Assembly (NCBI GenBank): GCA_023433305.1
Contig: JAEZCZ010000072.1
Location: forward strand, 1-12,459
Direction: 5' to 3'
Origin: Pseudomonadota bacterium
GTDB lineage: Bacteria; Pseudomonadota; Alphaproteobacteria; Sphingomonadales; Sphingomonadaceae
DNA length: 12,459 nt
Both the position numbers and the translations under genes were made by a program. Of the stretch, positions 1-5,863 are shown one piece after another (positions within the stretch are counted from its first letter, which is position 1; every line of letters begins with the position of its first letter). Below the pieces are notes generated by a model. It made no database searches. It was not told where the DNA came from and saw nothing but the letters and a program-made list of their open reading frames with translations.

Positions 1-41
1 CTGGAATGCCGCGCGACCTTTCGGTCGCTCGCAATGACGAA
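1..41. repeat. Truncated copy of interspersed palindromic repeat (right half)
   Basis: This is the right half of the same element that is complete at 238-334, cut by the window edge. It starts with CTGGAATGCC, contains an inner hairpin GCGACC-TTTC-GGTCGC at 13-28 and ends with CTCGCAATGACG. The complete copy has GGGACC-TGC-GGTCCC at the same place, so the stem is kept although its bases differ. I recall intergenic repeats with the ends CGTCATTGCGAG and CTGGATTGC as common in alphaproteobacterial genomes; that is memory, not a search. Confidence 0.75.
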
Positions 42-79
42 ACATGGGGCTGTCACCGGCTCCGAACGCCGGCGGAAAC

Positions 80-104
80 GAAAAGAGCGGCCCTCCCGGA
101 CCGC
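80..104 (-). terminator. Possible Rho-independent terminator, minus strand
   Basis: Read on the minus strand, 104 to 87 forms a seven-pair stem (GCGGTCC with GGGCCGC, one G-T pair) around a GGGA loop, followed directly by TCTTTTCG. A GC-rich stem followed by a short T run is the standard form of an intrinsic terminator. No minus-strand gene ends just upstream of it; the nearest upstream signal is the promoter-like sequence at 139-167. It may therefore end a very short transcript or act as an attenuator for a gene beyond the left edge. Confidence 0.4.
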
Positions 105-138
105 CCAGTGGCGAATCGCACTATCGCGATGTTCCTGA

Positions 139-167
139 TTTGTGCCACAATAGCGTCACGATGTCAA
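139..167 (-). promoter_or_regulatory. Possible sigma-70-type promoter, minus strand
   Basis: On the minus strand TTGACA (167 to 162) is a perfect -35 box. Seventeen bases further is CACAAA (144 to 139), a weak -10 box. Transcription would start near 132 and run left into the terminator-like hairpin at 104-80, giving an RNA of roughly 50 bases, or read on into a gene outside the window. The weak -10 box keeps confidence low. Confidence 0.3.
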
Positions 168-237
168 GCAAAAAGTGCCAATACGGTTACTAGAGACGGG
201 TTGCGCGGGCCGCGTGGCTCTTATACTTCGCTCTCTC

Positions 238-334
238 CTCGTCATCGCGAGGAACGAAGTGACGAAGCGATCCAGGGCGGATCGCGATGACGCTCTGGAT
301 TGCCGCGGGACCTGCGGTCCCTCGCAATGACGAG
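238..334. repeat. Complete interspersed palindromic repeat upstream of the YqaA-type gene
   Basis: The outer arms CTCGTCATCGCGAG (238-251) and CTCGCAATGACGAG (321-334) are reverse complements except for one base. Inner arms CGATCCAG (268-275) and CTGGATTG (295-302) pair with one mismatch. The right half carries a perfect hairpin GGGACC-TGC-GGTCCC at 307-321. The element ends only 18 bases before the start of the membrane protein gene, so it would lie in that gene's leader or promoter. It supplies an in-frame but false upstream ATG at 287. A truncated copy lies at 1-41. Confidence 0.8.
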
Positions 335-352
335 GCGAGGGGATTGGGTCCG

Positions 353-985
353 ATGCTGCGGCGCCTTTACGACTGGACGATGGCGAAGGCCTCGCATCCC
401 CATGCCGAGTGGTGGCTGGCGATGTTCGCCTTCATCGAGGCGAGCTTCTTCCCGATCCCGCCGCACCCGCTGCTCGGGCTGATGTGCCTGGCGGAGCCGC
501 AGCGCGCGATCCGCTTCGCCGCCATCGCGACCGGCGCCTCGGTGCTGGGCGGGATGCTCGGCTACGCGATCGGGTGGGGCCTCTACGACACCGTCGGCAC
601 CGAGCTGCTCGCGCTGCTCGGCCTCACCGAGAGCTTCCCGGCCGCGGTCTGCTATCTCAACGAATACGGCTTCTGGCTGTTCGTCGCCAAGGGCGCGACG
701 CCGATCCCGTTCAAGCTGCTCACCATCACCGCCGGCTTCATGGGCATGAACCTGGTGCTGTTCCTGCTCGGCAGCCTGGTGAGCCGCGCGATCAGCTTCA
801 TGATCGTCGGCGTGCTGTTTCGCCTGTTCGGCGCCCCGATCAAGCGCTTCATCGACAAGTACCTCGGGCTCGTCACCGCGGGCTTCGTGGTCCTCGTCAT
901 CAGCGGCTTCCTCGCCCTGACCTTGCTCGGCGGCGAGGGCGATCAAGCGCAAGACAAGTGCCAGGCCGCCGCGCAAGTCGCCTGA
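353..985 (+). CDS. YqaA/VTT-domain (DedA-like) inner-membrane protein
   Basis: The 210-residue protein is strongly hydrophobic, with segments near residues 20-45, 55-78, 120-155 and 172-193. It carries the features of the VTT/SNARE-associated family (PF09335) in the YqaA group: an acidic residue followed by a proline-rich turn (E29 then FFPIPPHP at 32-39) and the re-entrant-loop motif KGATPIPFK (113-121) followed by a glycine-rich helix. Members of this family are thought to move lipids or ions across the inner membrane; the substrate of this one cannot be read from sequence. I place the start at the ATG at 353, with AGGGG at 338-342 as ribosome binding site. The longer frame from 287 only translates the palindromic repeat. 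The gene stands 70 bases before the reductase gene on the same strand, so they may be cotranscribed. Confidence 0.85.
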   Translation: MLRRLYDWTMAKASHPHAEWWLAMFAFIEASFFPIPPHPLLGLMCLAEPQRAIRFAAIATGASVLGGMLGYAIGWGLYDTVGTELLALLGLTESFPAAVCYLNEYGFWLFVAKGATPIPFKLLTITAGFMGMNLVLFLLGSLVSRAISFMIVGVLFRLFGAPIKRFIDKYLGLVTAGFVVLVISGFLALTLLGGEGDQAQDKCQAAAQVA

Positions 986-1055
986 TCCGCCTCCGCTACC
1001 CCGACCGCCGGAACCCTTCTCCCCGCCGCCCATTCGCCAGGCGAAGGAGAATTCC

Positions 1056-1601
1056 ATGGCCCATATCGCCGTCGTCGTCGGCAGCCTGCGCGCCGCATCG
1101 TTCAACCGCCAGCTCGCCGAGGCGATGACCCGCCTCCCGGCCGCCGAGGGGCACGCCTTCGCCTTCCTCGAGATCGGCGACCTGCCGCTCTACAACCAGG
1201 ACGACGATGCCAGTCCGCCCGAGCAGGCGGTCCGCCTCAAGCGCGAGATCCGCGCGGCCGACGGCGTGATGTTCGTCACCCCCGAATACAACCGCTCGAT
1301 CCCCGGCGTGCTCAAGAACGCGATCGACCACGCCTCGCGCCCGTACGGCGACAGCGCCTGGGCCGGAAAGCCCGCCGGCGTCATCGGCGTCTCGCCCGGC
1401 GCCGCCGGCACCGCGATGGCGCAGCAGCACTTGCGCAACGTCCTCGCCTATCTCGACATGCCCACGCTCGGCCAGCCCGAGGCCTTCATCCAATGGCGGG
1501 ACGGCCTCGTCGAAGGCGGCCAGATCGGCTCCGCGAGCCGCGACTTCCTCAACGGCTGGATGGAAGGCTTCGTGCAACTGGTGGAGACGCACTCCGGCTG
1601 A
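1056..1601 (+). CDS. NADPH-dependent FMN reductase (flavodoxin-fold, ChrR/SsuE-like)
   Basis: The 181-residue protein has the full signature of the NADPH-dependent FMN reductase family (PF03358). GSLRAASFNR at residues 9-18 is the FMN phosphate-binding loop. TPEYNRSIPGVLKNAIDH at 75-92 is the flavin-ring and dimer-interface motif shared by chromate/quinone reductases such as ChrR (YieF) and azoreductase-like enzymes. These cytoplasmic enzymes transfer electrons from NAD(P)H through FMN to quinones, azo dyes or metal ions; the natural acceptor is not evident here. The length is normal for the family. The start at 1056 is well supported by GAAGGAG about seven bases upstream (1042-1048). No partner gene such as a sulfonate monooxygenase is adjacent, so a general quinone-reductase role is likelier than a sulfonate one. 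Confidence 0.88.
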   Translation: MAHIAVVVGSLRAASFNRQLAEAMTRLPAAEGHAFAFLEIGDLPLYNQDDDASPPEQAVRLKREIRAADGVMFVTPEYNRSIPGVLKNAIDHASRPYGDSAWAGKPAGVIGVSPGAAGTAMAQQHLRNVLAYLDMPTLGQPEAFIQWRDGLVEGGQIGSASRDFLNGWMEGFVQLVETHSG

Positions 1602-1723
1602 AGGCGCGGGCTCTCGCCCCAAACCCAACCCGTGGAAAACCCGCCGCCCGTTCATCGAACGCGAACCCTTCCTGTGCGACGATCTTGCTCATCGCGGTTC
1701 GTCCTGAAGGAGGAAATGCGTCC

Positions 1724-2005
1724 ATGGGTAAGCGGTTGGGTGACGGCGATTTTGTTCGGCAGCTCGAGGGCTACGGCCTCTCCACCGTCGAGATTCACTA
1801 CTTCATGCCCGATCATCCGAGCCTGCTGCAGCTGTTCGTGATGCAGCAATATGACCTTGCCCCCAGCTTCCCGGAGCTCGACCGCTTCCTCGCCTACTGG
1901 CGCCGCGAGGTCGAAGCCGTGCTCCACTCGGTCCGCGTCGCGCACAAGCACCTGATCGGCCCCGCCGAATGGCGCGCGGTGGACGGGGTGATCTCGATCA
2001 ACTGA
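1724..2005 (+). CDS. usg: Usg-like protein (PF06233)
   Basis: This is a 93-residue soluble protein. It matches the alphaproteobacterial Usg family as I remember it: an N-terminal F-x-x-QL-x-GYGLST-x-EI segment, then FMPDHPSLLQ, YDLAPSFPELDRFL, and a C-terminal SVRVAHKHLIGPAEWRAVDG stretch. The family is small, widespread in alphaproteobacteria and of unknown function. It was named from genes lying next to tryptophan genes, but no trp gene is present here. The start at 1724 is chosen because AAGGAGG (1707-1713) lies ten bases before it; the frame is open further upstream but without a family match. The gene converges on spt with only 15 bases between stop codons and no visible terminator hairpin. 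Confidence 0.87.
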   Translation: MGKRLGDGDFVRQLEGYGLSTVEIHYFMPDHPSLLQLFVMQQYDLAPSFPELDRFLAYWRREVEAVLHSVRVAHKHLIGPAEWRAVDGVISIN

Positions 2006-2020
2006 GCCGGTCGGGCCCGA

Positions 2021-3271
2021 TCAGATGATTCCCACCGCCTTCCCCGCGCGCTCGAACATGCCGAGGATGGTCTCCACCTCCTCGCTCGAGTGTTCCGCGC
2101 ACAACGAGCAGCGCAGCAGGGTCATGCCCGCGGGCGTCGCCGGAGGCCGCGCCAGGTTGACGTAGAGGCCTTCCTTCAGCAGCGCTTCCCACATCGCCGC
2201 GCCGCGCTCGAGGTCGGGCATGATCACCGCAACGATTGCGCTTTGCGGCTCCTCGGTACCGAGGGTGAAGCCGAGCTCGGTCAGCCCGCCGTGCAGCCGC
2301 TTCGAGTTCTCCCACAGGTGCGCGCGCTTCTCGCCGCCGTGCATCAGCTTGCGGATGCTGGTGGCGGCGGTCGCGACCACGCTCGGCGGCAGGCTGGCGG
2401 TGAACACGTAAGGGCGGCAGACCAGCCGCAGGATCTCGAACTTCGGGTGGTTGGAGACGCAGAAGCCGCCGACCGTGCCGACCGACTTGGAGAACGTGCC
2501 GATGATGAAGTCGACGTCGTCGATCACCCCCTGCGCTTCGGCCACGCCGCGCCCGTGCTCGCCGATGAAGCCCATCGAGTGCGCCTCGTCGACCAGCACC
2601 ATGGCCCCGTGCTTCTTGGCGACCGCGACCATCTCCTTGAGCGGCGCGACGTCGCCGAGCATCGAATAGACGCCTTCGAGCACCACCAGCTTGCCCGCGC
2701 CTTCGGGGATGCGGCCGAGCCGCTTGTCCATCGCCTCGATGTCGTTGTGCTTGAACGGCACGACTTCTGCATTGCCGAGCGCGCAGCCGTCCCAGATCGA
2801 CGCGTGGCTGTCGATGTCGAGCACGATGTAGTCGCCCTTGCCGGCGATCGTGCTGATGATGCCGAGGTTGGCCTGGTAGCCGGTCGAGAACACCATGGCA
2901 TGGTCCATGGCGTAGAACTCGCGCAGCGCGGCCTCGCACTCCTTGTGCCCCTGGTAGGTGCCGTTGAGCACGCGGCTGCCCGTGGTGCCCGAGCCGAAGT
3001 TGTCGAGCGCCTCCTTGCCCGCGGCGATCACGTCCGGGTCGAAGGTCATCCCCATGTAGTTGTAGGTGCCCAGCAGGATCGTGTCGCGGCCGTTGCAGAT
3101 GGCGCGGGTGGGGGAAAGCACCTGCTCCATCACCAGGCTGAACGGATCTTCCACCCCGCTCGCCAGCAGCGTCTCGCGCGTCTGGATGACCTCGTCGAAC
3201 TTGCTGAACAGGTCGCGGGTTTCCCCTGCGATCTGCTGCGGCCGGTCGGCCTGGCTGATGCCTTCGCTCAT
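2021..3271 (-). CDS. spt: Serine palmitoyltransferase
   Basis: The 416-residue enzyme condenses L-serine with a long-chain acyl thioester to 3-ketodihydrosphingosine, using pyridoxal 5'-phosphate. It belongs to the alpha-oxoamine synthase family and is the committed step of sphingolipid synthesis. The expected residues are present: LGTYNYMGMTFDPDV at 67-81, stacking histidine H156 in DSHAS, D228 and H231 in VDEAHSMGF, the cofactor lysine K262 in GTFSKSVGTVGG, and R375 before PPATP. All sit exactly three positions before the numbers I recall for the Sphingomonas paucimobilis enzyme (H159, D231, H234, K265, R378), so this is a soluble bacterial homodimer type. The start at 3271 lies five bases after the acp stop codon, as expected for a coupled acp-spt operon. 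Nothing looks broken. Confidence 0.96.
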   Translation of the reverse strand: MSEGISQADRPQQIAGETRDLFSKFDEVIQTRETLLASGVEDPFSLVMEQVLSPTRAICNGRDTILLGTYNYMGMTFDPDVIAAGKEALDNFGSGTTGSRVLNGTYQGHKECEAALREFYAMDHAMVFSTGYQANLGIISTIAGKGDYIVLDIDSHASIWDGCALGNAEVVPFKHNDIEAMDKRLGRIPEGAGKLVVLEGVYSMLGDVAPLKEMVAVAKKHGAMVLVDEAHSMGFIGEHGRGVAEAQGVIDDVDFIIGTFSKSVGTVGGFCVSNHPKFEILRLVCRPYVFTASLPPSVVATAATSIRKLMHGGEKRAHLWENSKRLHGGLTELGFTLGTEEPQSAIVAVIMPDLERGAAMWEALLKEGLYVNLARPPATPAGMTLLRCSLCAEHSSEEVETILGMFERAGKAVGII

Positions 3272-3275
3272 GCGC

Positions 3276-3518
3276 CTACTTGTCCGTCTGCTCGCATACG
3301 GCATCGACGAGCTGGCCGTAATTCTCGATCTCGGCCTGCTGGTTCATGCTGATGATGATGTCGAACTCGTCCTCGATCGCGGCGACGAAATCCATCACCG
3401 TCAGGCTGTCGAATTCGAGGTCTCCGGCAAAAGTCGTGCCGTCCTCGATCTCGACGCTCTTCTTGTTGAACGGCTCGATCAGAGCGCGGATGCGGCTGTC
3501 GACGGCTTGGCGGTCCAT
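3276..3518 (-). CDS. Acyl carrier protein dedicated to sphingolipid synthesis
   Basis: This is an 80-residue acidic protein with the acyl carrier protein fold pattern. The phosphopantetheine attachment site is S38 in LEFDSLTVMDF (34-44), followed by the acidic recognition helix (AAIEDEFDIII). It differs from the fatty-acid AcpP, which usually has the motif ADSLD. Its gene lies directly before spt, so it is inferred to deliver the acyl chain to serine palmitoyltransferase, an arrangement described for the sphingolipid cluster of Caulobacter. The start at 3518 has GGGGA about six bases upstream; the longer open frame upstream has no family match. Its leader holds two inverted repeats (3528-3538 and 3544-3572). 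Confidence 0.92.
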   Translation of the reverse strand: MDRQAVDSRIRALIEPFNKKSVEIEDGTTFAGDLEFDSLTVMDFVAAIEDEFDIIISMNQQAEIENYGQLVDAVCEQTDK

Positions 3519-3527
3519 TGGAATTCC

Positions 3528-3601
3528 CCGATCATCGGCACGCGGGCGCCGCCTGCCTTGGTCATGGCGCCCGAAAAGCGGGTCCGCGCGCCGCTTGTCA
3601 A
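3528..3601 (-). promoter_or_regulatory. Promoter and leader with inverted repeats for acp-spt
   Basis: Read on the minus strand, TTGACA at 3601-3596 is a perfect -35 box, with a weak CTTTTC 17 bases further (3578-3573). Between this and the acp start lie two dyads: GGGCGCC (3544-3550) with GGCGCCC (3566-3572), centres 22 bases apart, and the 11-base palindrome CCGATCATCGG (3528-3538), whose left edge is ten bases from the acp start codon. The first could be an operator or an RNA hairpin; the second overlaps the area just before the ribosome binding site. Neither is followed by a T run, so they are not simple terminators. Confidence 0.35.
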
Positions 3602-3675
3602 GCGCCGTGCCCGATGGCAAGCCTGTCGCGAGCCCAGTCGAGGGGGCCTTTGCGGCAGAAAGGGCGGGGGCAGCG

Positions 3676-4215
3676 ATGGCCGATCAACCGGCGCAATCCG
3701 AACGCGCGGCGAGCTATTCGATACAAGCCATCCACGCGCTGCGCACCGCGATGAACAACACGCTCCGGCTGTCGCAGATGGCCGACCAGAAGGCCTCGAT
3801 CCTGATGGGCGCGACCTTCCTGGTGTTCTCGATCGCGGTCGGCCGCTCGCTCGCTGGCGACTTGCCGTGGCCACTCGCGATCCTCGCCGTCTTCGCCTTC
3901 CTCAGCTCGCTTTGCGCGGCGAGCGCGATCATGCCCTCGATCGGCAAGCCGCGCGGCGACGGCCCGCTCAACAAGCTGTTCTTCGGCCATTTCCATGACC
4001 GCGAAGAGGACGAGTGGACCGAAGACGTGCTCGGCGATCTCCACACCGACGAGGCGGTGTTCCGCCTCATGCTCCACGACATCTACCAGAACGGCCAGGT
4101 CCTACAGCGCCGCAAGTATCGCTACCTCGGCTACGCCTACCGGTTGTTCATCCTCGGGCTGGTGCTGACGATCGCCGCCTTTGGCCTGGAACTCGCCGGC
4201 CGCGTGCTGGGCTAA
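3676..4215 (+). CDS. PycTM-family (Pycsar effector, DUF5706) membrane protein, orphan
   Basis: The 179-residue protein has a helical N-terminus (residues 15-40) ending in LSQMADQKASILMGATFLVF, then hydrophobic segments at about 41-58, 65-85 and 156-175. Between them is a polar stretch with HTDEAVFRLMLHDIYQNG (123-140) and a basic LQRRKYRYLGYAYR (143-156). This pattern fits what is now annotated as the Pycsar effector transmembrane family (PF18967, formerly DUF5706), in which a cUMP- or cCMP-activated membrane protein damages the inner membrane during phage infection. No pyrimidine cyclase or other nucleotide cyclase lies nearby, so a defence role is not supported here. The start at 3676 is the first ATG before the conserved part, with a purine-rich AAAGGGCGGGGG upstream. 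The gene is divergent from acp-spt across 157 bases. Confidence 0.75.
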   Translation: MADQPAQSERAASYSIQAIHALRTAMNNTLRLSQMADQKASILMGATFLVFSIAVGRSLAGDLPWPLAILAVFAFLSSLCAASAIMPSIGKPRGDGPLNKLFFGHFHDREEDEWTEDVLGDLHTDEAVFRLMLHDIYQNGQVLQRRKYRYLGYAYRLFILGLVLTIAAFGLELAGRVLG

Positions 4216-4283
4216 GCGCAGCTCGAATCGCTTCGCCCCGTCCCGGCGAAGTGCTAATTCCCGCACCGAAAGGAGTCGCCGGC

Positions 4284-4511
4284 ATGGGTGGTTTGTCGAT
4301 GGCGCACTGGATCATTGTCGCGCTGGTCGTGCTGGTGCTGTTCGGGCGCGGGAAGATCGCCGAGACGATGGGCGATTTCGGTAAGGGAATCCGCAGCTTC
4401 AAGCGCGGAATCGCCGACGAGGAGGCAGCGAAGCCTCGCTTGCCGGACAATGGTATAACGCAGAAGAGCGAGACCGCTCCAGCCGCCAGCGAACCCGCTT
4501 CCAAGCCCTAA
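4284..4511 (+). CDS. tatA: Twin-arginine translocase subunit TatA/TatE
   Basis: This 75-residue protein has the TatA plan: a short N-terminal membrane helix (residues 8-20), the FG hinge (F20-G21), an amphipathic helix with GKIAETMGDFGKGIRSFKRG (22-42), and a charged, disordered tail. TatA oligomers form the passage through which TatBC-bound folded proteins cross the inner membrane. The start at 4284 is set by AAGGAG nine bases upstream (4269-4274); an internal ATG six codons later (4299) is less likely. No tatB or tatC follows, since the next gene is divK on the other strand with a nine-base gap. TatE-like duplicate and sole TatA cannot be told apart from this window. Confidence 0.93.
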   Translation: MGGLSMAHWIIVALVVLVLFGRGKIAETMGDFGKGIRSFKRGIADEEAAKPRLPDNGITQKSETAPAASEPASKP

Positions 4512-4520
4512 GGTCGAGGT

Positions 4521-4892
4521 TCAGGCCACCCCGACGAGGCCTTTCACCGCGGCCATGAAGGGGCCGATTGAGACCGGCTTGGCGAGGTAGCCCTCGGCGC
4601 CGACGTCACGGATGCGCTGTTCGTCGCCCTTGCCGGCATAGGCGGTCACCGCCAGCACCGGCACGTCGGCCAGCACTTCGTCCTTCTTGAGGTCGGCGAT
4701 CAGGTCGAGCCCCGAGATGTCCTGGAGCTGGATATCCATCACCACCAGGTTGGGGAAAAAGCTCCGCGCCTTCTCGATGGCGTCGTTTCCGTCGGCTACA
4801 GGTTCGACGGCGAAACCGCTCGCCTGCAACACATCGCAGAAAAGCTTCCGGTTCAAATCGTTGTCCTCGACAACGAGGATTCTCTTTTGCAT
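4521..4892 (-). CDS. divK: DivK-like single-domain response regulator
   Basis: The 123-residue protein is only a receiver domain. The acidic pocket is E9-D10, the phospho-acceptor is D53 in VVMDIQL, with T83 and K105 (LAKPVS) as the switch and conserved lysine. Its sequence follows Caulobacter DivK closely (VEDNDLNRKLF near the start, MDIQLQDISGLD, VTAYAGKGDEQRIRDVG). There DivK controls the histidine kinases PleC, DivJ and DivL, and through them CtrA phosphorylation and cell polarity. No pleD or other diguanylate cyclase follows, unlike in Caulobacter. I prefer the start at 4892; an in-frame ATG four codons upstream (4904) is possible, since both have G-rich sequence before them. The upstream region carries phased TTAA boxes. 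Confidence 0.9.
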   Translation of the reverse strand: MQKRILVVEDNDLNRKLFCDVLQASGFAVEPVADGNDAIEKARSFFPNLVVMDIQLQDISGLDLIADLKKDEVLADVPVLAVTAYAGKGDEQRIRDVGAEGYLAKPVSIGPFMAAVKGLVGVA

Positions 4893-4944
4893 TGCGCCCC
4901 CCATGCTCCCACCCCCATGGAAGCTTTTGCAACGTTGTAACCCG

Positions 4945-4990
4945 TTAACGGATGCCTGACAATTATTAACAGGTTTGAAGATTCGATTAA
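4945..4990. promoter_or_regulatory. Three TTAA boxes at exact 21-base spacing between divK and the DUF3572 operon
   Basis: TTAA occurs at 4945-4948, 4966-4969 and 4987-4990, exactly 21 bases (two helical turns) apart, in DNA that is otherwise about two-thirds G+C. TGAA-N7-TTAA at 4976-4990 is one base from the CtrA consensus TTAA-N7-TTAA, and its seven-base core starts with GATTC, which fits the CcrM methylation site GANTC. A divK promoter under CtrA control is known in Caulobacter; its use here is inference. Confidence 0.4.
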
Positions 4991-5237
4991 GGATGCGTCC
5001 GGCACGGCTCTCCTGGCGTTGGCGTGGGTCCTTTCGGACACACCGCGCGCCGAGCGCTTCCTCGCGCTGACCGGTTTGACACCCGAAACGCTGCGCGCCT
5101 CGGCCGCCGAGCTTTCGACCCAGCGCGCGGTGCTCGATTTCCTCTGCGCGCACGAGCCGGACCTCGTCGCCGCCGCCGAATCGCTCGGCGTCGCGCCTGC
5201 CGAGCTTGCCGCGATGCGCGAGGGGCTTGGCTCATGA
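4986..5237 (+). CDS. DUF3572 family protein, start codon uncertain
   Basis: The readable part is a short, alanine-rich helical protein of a family known as DUF3572 (PF12096), function unknown, common in alphaproteobacteria. The signature is ALLALAWVL, then RAERFLALTGLTPETLR, VLDFLCAHEPDLV and a final helix with SLGVAPAELAAMREGL. The first ordinary alternative start is a TTG at 5019, but that would cut off conserved residues LLALA. The frame is open back to a stop at 4938-4940 and contains no ATG, GTG or TTG before 5019. Candidates are ATT at 4986 (reading MKDASGTALLALAW) or ACG at 5004, ten bases after AAGGA. The 5' boundary given is therefore tentative. The stop overlaps the HAD start as ATGA, indicating coupling. 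Confidence 0.72.
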   Translation: MKDASGTALLALAWVLSDTPRAERFLALTGLTPETLRASAAELSTQRAVLDFLCAHEPDLVAAAESLGVAPAELAAMREGLGS

Positions 5238-5863
5238 GCCGCCCCCTGGTCGTCACCGATTGCGACGAAGTGCTGCTCCACATGGTGCGGCACTTCCGCG
5301 ACTGGCTGGGAGAGGCGCATGCGATCGACTTCGCGCTCGACGGCAATCCGTTCGCGCAGGCGTTCCGCCGCCGCGGCAGCCCAGTTGCGCTCGATGACGC
5401 CGAGAAGTGGAGCTACCTCAACCAGTTCTTCGACACCCAGATGCATCGCCAGACGGCCATCGAAGGCGCCGCCGCGGCGATGGCCGAGCTCGCGCGGGAG
5501 GCCGATGTCGTCGTCCTGACCAACCTCGCCGACCATTACCAGGCGAGCCGCGCCAGCCAGCTCCGCGACCACGGCATCGAGGCGCGCGTGTTCACCAACC
5601 AGGGACCCAAGGGTCACGCGCTCAGGCGCATCGTCGAGGAATACGCGCCGAGCCGCGCGATCTTCATCGACGACATCGCCAACCACCACGCCTCCGCCGC
5701 CGAGGTTGCACCGGCCGTCTCGCGGCTGCACTTCTGTGGCGAGCCCAGCGTCGCGCCGCACATCGAGTGCGCGCACCAGGCCGGCCATGCCCATGCCCGG
5801 CTCGATACCTGGACCGAAGCCTTGCCGTGGCTGCTCGAAACGTTGCATGGGAAGCGGCCATGA
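5234..5863 (+). CDS. HAD-superfamily hydrolase
   Basis: The 209-residue cytoplasmic protein shows the four haloacid dehalogenase motifs in order. Motif I is VTDCDEV with nucleophile D9 and acid/base D11; motif II is VVLTN with T96; motif III is the lysine K126 in QGPKGHAL; motif IV is IFIDDIANH with D146-D147. A cap region lies between motif I and motif II (about residues 20-80). Such enzymes hydrolyse phosphomonoesters through an aspartyl phosphate; the substrate is not evident. A cysteine replaces the usual variable residue between the two motif-I aspartates, which is not disabling. The gene overlaps the DUF3572 stop and the RidA start by ATGA junctions, so it is the second gene of a translationally coupled operon. 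Confidence 0.87.
   Translation: MSRPLVVTDCDEVLLHMVRHFRDWLGEAHAIDFALDGNPFAQAFRRRGSPVALDDAEKWSYLNQFFDTQMHRQTAIEGAAAAMAELAREADVVVLTNLADHYQASRASQLRDHGIEARVFTNQGPKGHALRRIVEEYAPSRAIFIDDIANHHASAAEVAPAVSRLHFCGEPSVAPHIECAHQAGHAHARLDTWTEALPWLLETLHGKRP

Noticed and set aside
1..334. CRISPR-like array from the repeated segments
   Set aside because: There are only two copies, both dyad-symmetric and without regular spacers, so they are interspersed palindromes.
287..352. In-frame upstream extension of the YqaA-type protein from the ATG at 287
   Set aside because: These 22 codons translate the palindromic repeat; the family-like N-terminus and a ribosome binding site belong to the ATG at 353.
242..1105. 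287-codon minus-strand open frame opposite the YqaA-type gene
   Set aside because: The composition is biased (E, R, A, Q, H) with no motif; the plus-strand membrane protein explains the region.
2090..3352. 420-codon plus-strand open frame opposite spt
   Set aside because: It is the antisense shadow of serine palmitoyltransferase, rich in H, R, A, D and without any domain.
3676..4215. Complete Pycsar phage-defence system
   Set aside because: Only the effector-type membrane protein is present; no pyrimidine cyclase or other nucleotide cyclase is encoded in the window.
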